This document shows positions 39,337-46,364 of a DNA stretch of 64,000 bases, in pieces. Made by a program: the position numbers and the translations under genes. The notes below the pieces were generated by a model. That model made no database searches. It was not told the DNA's origin and was given only the letters and a program-made list of their open reading frames with translations. Source of the DNA: Planotetraspora phitsanulokensis (GTDB lineage: Bacteria; Actinomycetota; Actinomycetes; Streptosporangiales; Streptosporangiaceae); NCBI RefSeq assembly GCF_016863295.1, contig NZ_BOOP01000018.1, positions 62,001 through 126,000 of the forward strand, in the 5' to 3' direction. How positions within the stretch are numbered: the first letter of the stretch is position 1; every line of letters begins with the position of its first letter.

Positions 39337-40324
39337 GCAGGGCCTCCAGCACCGCGTCGTGAATCGTGGAGTCCTGGACGAGCACGGCGCGCTCGAGGTG
39401 CGCGGCCGTAGGGATCACGCTGTCGGCCGAGCTGACCAGCGCCACCGGGCGCCGCAGGTCGTTCCATATCAGCCGGTGGATCCGGTGGGCCACCTCGCTT
39501 CCCCACGTGCCGCCCGCGGTGCCCTCCTCGGCCACCAGTACGGCTCTCGCACCGCGGAGCACCGGCAGCAACGGCTCCGCGTCGAACGGATACAGCCGTG
39601 AGGGGACGAGCAGGCAGCAGGTGACCTCCTGCTCCAGCAGCAGGCCGCGCATGGCCCGGACCGCCCGGTCGACCATCCCGCCGGGAGCGATGATCACGCA
39701 GTCGGCCTTCTCGGGGTCGTCCAGGAAGACCCTGGCCACGTCTTCGGCTCCCGGCATGACGTCGTGCCGGAACAGATCGCCGACGTCGTTCATGTGCCGC
39801 GTGTAGAGGATCTTGTCCTCGAAGAACACGCAGGGCCCGCCGGACGCCAGCATCGCGTCGAACACCTGCCGGTTGTCGTGCAGGGGGGACATCTCGTAGA
39901 CCGACAGGCCCGGCACGCCCACGAAGTGTTTCTGCAGGCTCTGGCTGTGCGTGGGCCCGTATCCGCGTCCGCCGCCGGTCGGGCACCGGACGACCATCCG
40001 GATCGGCACGCGGGAGCCGTACATCGTGACGGACTTGGCGGCGAAGTTGACGATCTGGTCGAACGCGAGCGCCACGAAGTCGCCGAACATGATCTCGACG
40101 ACGGCCGCGTCGCCGCACAGCGCGAGCCCGGCGGCCAGGCCGGTGATGCCGGACTCGCTGATCGGGGTGCCGAGCACCCGTTCGGGGAAGCGGCTGGACA
40201 GCCCTTTTGTGATCTTGAAGGCTCCGCCGTACGGGTCGAGGATGTCCTCGCCGATCACGTAGGCCGACGGGTCCGACTCCAGCAGCCCGTGGAGGGCGGC
40301 GTTGAGGTTCTCCCCCACCCTCAT
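39329..40324 (-). CDS. 2-oxoacid dehydrogenase E1 component, beta subunit
   Basis: 331 aa, of the AcoB/PdhB/BkdB type: GEDILDPYGGAFKITKGL, then the SESGITGLAAGLAL segment, the GGGRGYGPTHSQSLQKHF segment and a C-terminal transketolase-like domain with EEGTAGGTWGSEV. With E1-alpha it forms the thiamine-diphosphate site. Starting at the ATG at 40324 gives a four-base overlap with E1-alpha (a GTG at 40333 is an alternative). Length is normal. Substrate cannot be predicted. Confidence 0.92.
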   Translation of the reverse strand: MRVGENLNAALHGLLESDPSAYVIGEDILDPYGGAFKITKGLSSRFPERVLGTPISESGITGLAAGLALCGDAAVVEIMFGDFVALAFDQIVNFAAKSVTMYGSRVPIRMVVRCPTGGGRGYGPTHSQSLQKHFVGVPGLSVYEMSPLHDNRQVFDAMLASGGPCVFFEDKILYTRHMNDVGDLFRHDVMPGAEDVARVFLDDPEKADCVIIAPGGMVDRAVRAMRGLLLEQEVTCCLLVPSRLYPFDAEPLLPVLRGARAVLVAEEGTAGGTWGSEVAHRIHRLIWNDLRRPVALVSSADSVIPTAAHLERAVLVQDSTIHDAVLEALRD

Positions 40325-41241
40325 GGTCGCCACCTCGACGGCGGGCGGGCGGAGACCTCACGCACGATCGCGTCGACGCGGGCGCGCTGGGCCTCGTCGG
40401 CGCGGGCGAACCGCTCGGGGTCGGCCTCGGCGTACAGGCGGTACCAGTCGTTGTCGCGGGCCTGCCGTACGGTCTCCGGATCGCGGGTGTCGTCGCCCTT
40501 GCTGTGCGGGCCGAGGCGGTGGGTGGCGAACTCCACGACCAGCGGCCCGCCTCCGGACCGCACCCCGGCGACAAGCGGCGCGAGCTCGTCCCTGATGGCG
40601 CTCAGATCGGAGGACTCGATGCCGTGGTGGCGCACGCCGAACGCCTCTGCGCGGGCGCGGACGGTACCGGCCATCTGACGGGTGGTGGGTGTCGACTGGG
40701 CGATCCCGTTGTTCTCGACGATCACGAGCAGCGGGAGACGCCAGAGCGAGGACAGGTTGAGCGCCTCGTAGACCGCGCCCTCGCCCCACGTGCCGTCGCC
40801 GATGAAGACGCAGGCGAGCGCGCCGGGCTCGGTGCGCTTGAGGTGCAGCGCGACGCCCGCGGCCACCGGGAGGCTCTCCCCCTGCACGCCGGTGGAGACG
40901 TATCGGTCGCGCAGGATGTGCTGGCTGCCGCCCACCCCGCCGCAGACCGCGCCCTCCCGCCCCATGATCTCGGCGAGGAGCCCCGCCGGGTCGTCGAACC
41001 TGGCCAGGTAGTGGCCGTGCCCCCGGTGGTTGCCGAAGACGTGGTCGGCGTCGGCGAGCAGCCGCCGGAGCGCGACGGGGACGTACTCCTGCCCGAGGCA
41101 GGTGTGCGTCGTGCCGTTGAGCTCGCCGCGCCCGAACAGGTCGAGCAGCGCCAGTTCGAAGTGCCGGATCAGGAGCAGCAGGGCGAGGTCGTCGTCATCG
41201 GCCCGCCGCGCGTGGAGGACGGCCGCGCCCGTCTCGGTCAC
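40321..41241 (-). CDS. 2-oxoacid dehydrogenase E1 component, alpha subunit
   Basis: 306 aa. The thiamine-diphosphate motif GDG (residues 148-150) ... NN (177-178) is present, with the preceding GGVGGSQHI and GVQGESLPVAAG segments typical of AcoA/PdhA-like proteins. The phosphorylation-loop histidine region (HRLGPHSKGDD) is intact. Shorter than PdhA because the N-terminal extension is minimal. GTG start at 41241 overlaps the stop of the condensation-carrier gene by four bases. With E1-beta it decarboxylates a 2-oxoacid or cleaves an alpha-hydroxyketone and acylates the E2 lipoyl arm. Confidence 0.92.
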   Translation of the reverse strand: MTETGAAVLHARRADDDDLALLLLIRHFELALLDLFGRGELNGTTHTCLGQEYVPVALRRLLADADHVFGNHRGHGHYLARFDDPAGLLAEIMGREGAVCGGVGGSQHILRDRYVSTGVQGESLPVAAGVALHLKRTEPGALACVFIGDGTWGEGAVYEALNLSSLWRLPLLVIVENNGIAQSTPTTRQMAGTVRARAEAFGVRHHGIESSDLSAIRDELAPLVAGVRSGGGPLVVEFATHRLGPHSKGDDTRDPETVRQARDNDWYRLYAEADPERFARADEAQRARVDAIVREVSARPPSRWRP

Positions 41242-42827
41242 CGGCGGCTGCCCGACGCGTCGGGCAGTCCCGGCTCGGTTCCGGCCGCCGCGATGGACTC
41301 AAGGACACCCGCGATGGTCGGCGCGTCGAAGAAGACGTCGAGCGGGACCTCGATGTCCAGGCGCTTGCGCATCCGCGCGATGATCTGGGTGATGGTCAGC
41401 GAATGGCCGCCGAGATCGAAGAGGTCCTCCTCGTCGCCGATCTCGTCGATGCCGAGCACCTCTTGCCAGATGGCCCTGATCTCCTCGGCGAGGTCCGTCT
41501 GGCCGGTACGGCCCGCCGCGATGTCCTCGATGACAGTGTCCGGATTTTTCATGATTGAAGTGAGGTCCTTCGCTATGAGAGTGACATCCGGAAGCGTGCG
41601 CGAGCTGTACTGCATGATCACGTCGAGCCCGTCGGGTCCGTCGACGGCCTGGAGGTGCAGGGTGCTGCGGACCGCGTGGTTGAACGCCGTCCAGTCCACG
41701 GTCGTGTCCACTCCGGCGAACTCGGGCGCCTCCCGCCTCCGGCGATAGCTGACCGAGACGGGCGCCAGAGCCGTACGGGGCCGCAGCCCACGGACGGCGC
41801 GGGCGAGCGGCACCTGGCGGAACCGGTACATGAGCCGCAGGTCGTCGTGGAACCGCCCGGCGAGCCCGGCGACGGTCATGCCGGGGGCGGGCGCCGACCA
41901 CACGGGAAGCTCGTTGACGAACAGGCCGATGTGGTCGCGTACCTCCGGCGTGCGTGTGGACATGTCGACGGCGCACACCGGCTCGGCGTTGCCGTACGAG
42001 AAGAGCAGGGCGTGCACCGACGCGAGGAAGACCTCGAACCGGGAGACGCCCGGAACGTCGCGCAACTCGGCGCGGAAGGCGTGGACGCCGCCTTCCGCGG
42101 CCCCACGTGACCGTGCCGCTCCGGCGGACCCGCCAGACGCCCCAGGCCGTCCGGACAAGCTGGATGCATCAGGCCGTCCGGGCAGACCGGACCCCGGGCC
42201 TGACGCCCCGGACCCGCCGGATCCCCCTGGCGCCCCGGGAAGGACCGGAAGCACGACCTCGCCTGGCTCCCGCCAACGCCCGCGCCAGTAGTCGCCGGCC
42301 TCGCCGAGAACGGCCTGGACCCGTTCCCGCTCCGCCGCCGCGTGGTCCGCGTACGACATCGTGAGGCGGGTGAGCGGTCGCCCGTCGTAGAAGGCGGCCA
42401 GATCGCGGACGAGCACGTCCTTGGACTCGCCGTCGAAGACCAGATGGTGCGCCACGATCAGCAGCACGTGGCGGGAGGACGACACCCGGACGAGCGTGAA
42501 CCGGGCGAGCGGCCCCTTCTCCACGTCGAAGGGCAGCAGGGTCTGCGCGCGCACCAGCGGGCCGAGGTCCTCCGCGGCCGTGACGACGACCTGGGGACGC
42601 TCCGCGGGCACCTCGACCGGTATGCCGTCCCGCTCCTCGATGGCGGTGGCCAGGACCGGGTGGCGCCGCACCAGCGCCTCGCACGCCTGGATCAGCGCGC
42701 AGGCGTCCAGCGGTCCGTCGAAGGTGATCAGCAGCGGCATGTGATAGGCGGATCCCGCCCGGCCCATCCGCTCGGTGAGCCACATCCCCACCTGGGCGAA
42801 CGAGGCCTGCCTCAGGTCGGCGCTCAT
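41238..42827 (-). CDS. NRPS condensation domain fused to a carrier (T) domain
   Basis: 529 aa. Residues 1-440 are a condensation domain with the catalytic HHLVFDG motif (His 127-128, Asp 132). A Gly/Ser/Pro-rich insertion at about 198-247 separates the two halves of the condensation domain. A carrier domain follows (about 445-515) with the phosphopantetheine motif GGHS (Ser 476), and a short tail. No adenylation domain, so the carrier must be loaded by the separate ligase at 42824. ATG at 42827 overlaps the ligase stop by four bases. Likely joins two acyl/aminoacyl chains via an amide bond. Confidence 0.9.
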   Translation of the reverse strand: MSADLRQASFAQVGMWLTERMGRAGSAYHMPLLITFDGPLDACALIQACEALVRRHPVLATAIEERDGIPVEVPAERPQVVVTAAEDLGPLVRAQTLLPFDVEKGPLARFTLVRVSSSRHVLLIVAHHLVFDGESKDVLVRDLAAFYDGRPLTRLTMSYADHAAAERERVQAVLGEAGDYWRGRWREPGEVVLPVLPGAPGGSGGSGASGPGSGLPGRPDASSLSGRPGASGGSAGAARSRGAAEGGVHAFRAELRDVPGVSRFEVFLASVHALLFSYGNAEPVCAVDMSTRTPEVRDHIGLFVNELPVWSAPAPGMTVAGLAGRFHDDLRLMYRFRQVPLARAVRGLRPRTALAPVSVSYRRRREAPEFAGVDTTVDWTAFNHAVRSTLHLQAVDGPDGLDVIMQYSSRTLPDVTLIAKDLTSIMKNPDTVIEDIAAGRTGQTDLAEEIRAIWQEVLGIDEIGDEEDLFDLGGHSLTITQIIARMRKRLDIEVPLDVFFDAPTIAGVLESIAAAGTEPGLPDASGSRR

Positions 42828-44335
42828 GCCCGGGCCCGCAGCGCGCGCTTGTCGACCTTGCCCCCGCGATTGCGTGGAAGGGACTCCATCCTGACGATCT
42901 CCGAGGGGATCTCGTGCTGGGCCAGCCGGTCGCGCAGGAAGGCCCGGATGTCGGCGTCGGGCACCTCGGTCCGCAGGACGACGGCCGCGGCTACGGTCGT
43001 GCCGAGGACGTGATGGGGAAGGCCGTAGGCCGCGGCCTCGACCACCGCGGGATGCTCGTACAGCGCGTTCTCGACCTTCAGGGTTGAAACCTTGAAAGCG
43101 CCCGACTTGACGACGTCGCCGTCGCGGTCGACCAGGTAGAGGTAGCCGTCGTCGTCGAGATACCCGAGGTCGCCCATGCGGATCCAGCCGCCTCGGAAGA
43201 CCTCGGTGCTGGCCGCGGGATCGTCGTAGTACGAGCGGGGCGCGGCCGGTGAGCGCATCCACACCTCGCCGGTCTGGCCGGGCGGGAGGTCCGCGCCCTC
43301 CGGCGAGGCGATGCGGACGTCGCCGCCCGCCGCCGACCTGCCGACGGAATCGGGCCGGTCCGGGTCGAAGAGCATGATCGTCTGCGCCGGGGCCGCCTCG
43401 GTCGAGGTGTAGTAGTTGGTGATCGTCGCCTTCGGGAACATCCGGGTCAGGCCGGACGCGACCGCCGGCGGAAGCGGCGCGGCGGCCGAGCCGAGCAGCA
43501 GCACGCTCGACAGGTCCGGGCCCTCCTGGAGGTTGAGCAACTCGACGGCCATGGCCGGCACGAGGAAGACCGTTCCGGCCCGGTGCCTTTCGATGAGCGC
43601 GGCGAACCGTCCCGGTGTGAAGCGGGGCAGGGTGACGACGGCGGGGTGCGCGGTCAGCGCGTTGACGAGCATCATCTGCCCGGCGTTGGTGCCGATGGGG
43701 AACGCGTGGACCAGATGCCGGGAGTGGGCGAACGCCCGGCGTCGCGGCTGGGTCCGCGCGCCGAAGGCCAGGTTGGCGTGCGTGGCCGCGACGCCCTTCG
43801 CCTTGCCGGTCGTGCCGGACGTGTAGAGGATCTGCGCCATGTCGGCGGGCCTGAGCGTCACCTCAGGCGGCGACATGGAGCCCTCGAGCGGCGGCCTGGA
43901 GCCCTCGGGCGGCGACGTGGAGCTGCCCGCCCTACCCTCGGGCGGCGACGTGGAGCTGCCCGCCCCGCCCTCGGGCGGCGGGCCGTCCCGGCCGGTGAGG
44001 ATCACGGACGCCGAGCAGTGTGCGGCGATCTGCTCGATCTCCGCGGCGGGCATGCGGTCCGACATCGGGACGGCCACCGCGCCCGCCTTCAGCACCCCGA
44101 GGAACGCCACCGCGTAGTCGATCCAGCCGGAACCGGGGTACACCAGTCCGACCCGGTCGCCGCGGCGCACGCCGCGATTCAGCAGGTCGTGGGCCACGGC
44201 GTTCGACCGCGCCTGCCATCGCCCGAAGGTGAGTTCTCCGGACCCGTGCACGATCATCGCAACGGTTTCCGGCTCGGAAGCCGCCCGCGCGGCCAAAATG
44301 TCGGGAAGGGTTGGCGTTTCGAGCACGCTTCTCAA
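42824..44335 (-). CDS. Adenylate-forming ligase (AMP-dependent acyl/amino acid-activating enzyme)
   Basis: 503 aa. Core motifs: A3 YTSGTTGKAKG (about 171-181), the NYYTSTEA segment, GDLGY, the DRD hinge region, and the A10 lysine in GGKVDK (Lys near 493). The sequence around the substrate pocket (PIGTNAGQ) looks like a carboxylic-acid (acyl-CoA synthetase-like) enzyme rather than a typical amino-acid A domain. A 40-residue Gly/Ser/Pro/Glu insertion with tandem repeats (119-158) precedes A3. TTG start at 44335 follows GGGGGG by seven bases. Probably loads a carrier protein in this cluster. Confidence 0.85.
   Translation of the reverse strand: MRSVLETPTLPDILAARAASEPETVAMIVHGSGELTFGRWQARSNAVAHDLLNRGVRRGDRVGLVYPGSGWIDYAVAFLGVLKAGAVAVPMSDRMPAAEIEQIAAHCSASVILTGRDGPPPEGGAGSSTSPPEGRAGSSTSPPEGSRPPLEGSMSPPEVTLRPADMAQILYTSGTTGKAKGVAATHANLAFGARTQPRRRAFAHSRHLVHAFPIGTNAGQMMLVNALTAHPAVVTLPRFTPGRFAALIERHRAGTVFLVPAMAVELLNLQEGPDLSSVLLLGSAAAPLPPAVASGLTRMFPKATITNYYTSTEAAPAQTIMLFDPDRPDSVGRSAAGGDVRIASPEGADLPPGQTGEVWMRSPAAPRSYYDDPAASTEVFRGGWIRMGDLGYLDDDGYLYLVDRDGDVVKSGAFKVSTLKVENALYEHPAVVEAAAYGLPHHVLGTTVAAAVVLRTEVPDADIRAFLRDRLAQHEIPSEIVRMESLPRNRGGKVDKRALRARA
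43876..43980. repeat. In-frame tandem repeats in the ligase gene
   Basis: About three imperfect copies of a GGCGGCGACGTGGAGC-type unit of roughly 33 bp, encoding repeated PPEG and GSSTS segments just before the A3 loop of the ligase. The reading frame is kept. Copy boundaries are approximate. Confidence 0.65.
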
Positions 44336-44856
44336 TTGGCTGCCCCCCGAATGGTTCGGATGATTATCGGACGACCGACGCGCTAGACCATGCCTTACTG
44401 AAAAGGTTGTTTCCAGTTTCCCCAGAGAGCCAGTCTTACATGGGGCACCAACTGGAGACAAGCGATTCCGCACTTCGCGAGGACGCCGCCGCAGGCTTCA
44501 CGGATTGACCAGCGGGTCTTGAGACTGCGACGGAGCCGTGCAAGACTTACGGCCATCCACTAATTGCAAACCTTCTTTTCAGTTAGTAACCGACAAGGCC
44601 TTCGGCCTGGCCATTTCGTCTGCATTCATCCGACCACATGGGGGATCATCCCGGAAATGCATGCCATCTCAGAGATTCGCGCCCTTATGCGCAGGAACGG
44701 TCTTCTTCCCGCGTGAACACCGCCCAGATGAGACCGATCCCCCATGGTCTGGCGAAATCGACCAGCGGTCCCGCGGCCCGGCGATCTCTCCGATCCCCCG
44801 ACGCCGGGACCCGAGGACGGACCCGCTGAGAACGGATCCCTGAGAGCGGAGGCGGA
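44336..44856. promoter_or_regulatory. Divergent control region of the biosynthetic cluster
   Basis: 521 bases, AT-richer than the genes around it. ACTGAAAAGGTTG at 44397-44409 recurs inverted as ACTGAAAAGAAGGTTTG on the minus strand at 44583-44567, so the two operons may each have a site for one regulator. ACTAA (44559) and TTAGT (44583) flank the second copy. A perfect 11-bp inverted repeat, CATGGGGGATC at 44637-44647 and GATCCCCCATG at 44736-44746, brackets 88 bases closer to the plus operon. No regulator gene is in the cluster. The open frames here lack coding character. Confidence 0.5.
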
Positions 44857-45093
44857 ATGCTCAAGGAACGACTGGCGCAACTGGTGTCGGAGGCCTGCGA
44901 CGGGGAGATCACGGCGGCCGAGGCCCTGGGCGCCACCGTCCCCCTGTCCTACCTCGGCGTCACCTCACTGGCCCAGATGCGCCTGATCGACGCGCTCGAG
45001 CGCGAGTACGACATCGAGATCGACCTCGCCGACGACGTCTCGTTCCTCGACAGCGTCGACGGCCTCGCCGCGTGGGTGTCGGCGGCCCGATGA
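44857..45093 (+). CDS. Acyl carrier protein
   Basis: 78 aa. Phosphopantetheine Ser 37 is in the L-G-V-T-S-L-A-Q motif, and downstream R-L-I-D-A-L-E-R-E-Y-D-I-E-I matches helix II-III of carrier proteins. It is free-standing (no fused enzyme). The ATG at 44857 follows GGAGG. Its stop overlaps the start of the condensation gene by four bases. It probably carries the second acyl group of the cluster, from the E2 or from the ligase. Confidence 0.85.
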   Translation: MLKERLAQLVSEACDGEITAAEALGATVPLSYLGVTSLAQMRLIDALEREYDIEIDLADDVSFLDSVDGLAAWVSAAR

Positions 45094-46364
45094 TCACTTT
45101 CACGGGGGCACGCAAGGGCACGGCGCCCCTGACCTGGGGCCAGCGGGCCATCTGGGACGCCATCCAGCGGACCGCGCCCGACGACCACTACTTCAACTTC
45201 GGGCGGATCCTCGAGACGCCGCGGGGGGCGCGGCCCGCCTCGATCGCCCACGTGGCGCGGAGCGTCGGCCTGCTCGTCGAGCGGCACGAGGCGCTGCGCA
45301 CGCTGATCGGGCCCGGCCCGGTCCAGGACCTGCGCGAGCGCGGCGAACTGCCCCTCCGGATCGCGGTGGACGCGGAGCCCCGCGCCGTCCTCGCAGAGTT
45401 GTCCGCGACCGCCTTCGACTACGCCGCCGAGTGGCCGGTCCGGGTCGCCTTCGTGACCAGTGGCGACGAGGTCACGCACGTCGTGCTCGTGTTCTGCCAC
45501 CTGGCCGCCGACGGGATCGGCGCGGAGGAGGTCGTCCGCGATCTGCGACTGCTCCTTCTGCGCGGAGGCCTGGGCGGCGGCCCTCCCCCGCAGCCGTTCG
45601 ACCTCGCCGAGTGGCAGGCGTCGCCCGCGGGCCGGCGGCAGGCGGCGGGCGCGGCCGCGTTCTGGGAGCGCGAACACCGCAGGATGCCGCCCACGATGTT
45701 CCACGTCCCCTCGGGAGCGGCGGAGCACCCGCCCGTCTGGCGGGCCACGCTCAGCTCGCCGGCGGCCGACCTGGCCGCCCAGCGCCTTGCCGTACGGCAT
45801 GGCACGAGCACCTCGACCGTGGTGCTCACCGCCGTCGGGACGCTGGTCGCGGAGGTCACGGGACACGAGACCGTCACCGTGCTGCCCATCGTCAGCAACC
45901 GCTTCCGTGCCACGACGCGCACGGCGGTGACCACGCTGTCGCAGGAAGGGCTGTTCGTCCTCGAAGCGGGCAAGTCCCGGTTCACCGACCTGCTTGCCGC
46001 GTCGGGCCCCGCGGTGTTGCGGGCCTACCGCAGCGCCTACCACGACCCGGCCGACCGTGAGCGGGTCGTCGCGGGGGCGGCCCGCGAGCGCGGCACCCCG
46101 ATCCACCCGTACTGCTGTTTCAACGACATGCGCTTCGTCGAGCAGGCGGTCTACCGCGACGAGGAGCTGATCCGCCGGGCGCTGCCCGAGACCTCCCTGT
46201 CCTGGCCGCTCAGCCAGGACAAGCTGAACTGCCGTTTCTGCGTGCACCTCGCGGGCGCCGGGCAGATCTCGCTCACCGCCGACACCCGGTGGTTGTCCCG
46301 GCCGGACATCGAGCGGTTCCTGCTCGGCCTGGAGAGGATGCTCGTCGAGGCGGCTCTCCGGTGA
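45090..46364 (+). CDS. Stand-alone condensation-domain protein
   Basis: 424 aa with the chloramphenicol-acetyltransferase-like fold of NRPS condensation enzymes. The active-site motif reads C-H-L-A-A-D-G (His 137, Asp 141) where H-H-x3-D-G is usual; the catalytic second His and Asp are kept. It lacks a carrier domain. It is coupled to the ACP gene (ATGA) and to the following gene. Likely transfers an acyl group held on a carrier protein to an amine (or hydroxyl). Confidence 0.85.
   Translation: MITFTGARKGTAPLTWGQRAIWDAIQRTAPDDHYFNFGRILETPRGARPASIAHVARSVGLLVERHEALRTLIGPGPVQDLRERGELPLRIAVDAEPRAVLAELSATAFDYAAEWPVRVAFVTSGDEVTHVVLVFCHLAADGIGAEEVVRDLRLLLLRGGLGGGPPPQPFDLAEWQASPAGRRQAAGAAAFWEREHRRMPPTMFHVPSGAAEHPPVWRATLSSPAADLAAQRLAVRHGTSTSTVVLTAVGTLVAEVTGHETVTVLPIVSNRFRATTRTAVTTLSQEGLFVLEAGKSRFTDLLAASGPAVLRAYRSAYHDPADRERVVAGAARERGTPIHPYCCFNDMRFVEQAVYRDEELIRRALPETSLSWPLSQDKLNCRFCVHLAGAGQISLTADTRWLSRPDIERFLLGLERMLVEAALR

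Noticed and set aside
44311-44843. Several 60-100-codon plus-strand frames between the two biosynthetic operons
   Set aside because: No codon bias or domain; the region is AT-richer with inverted repeats and fits a control region.
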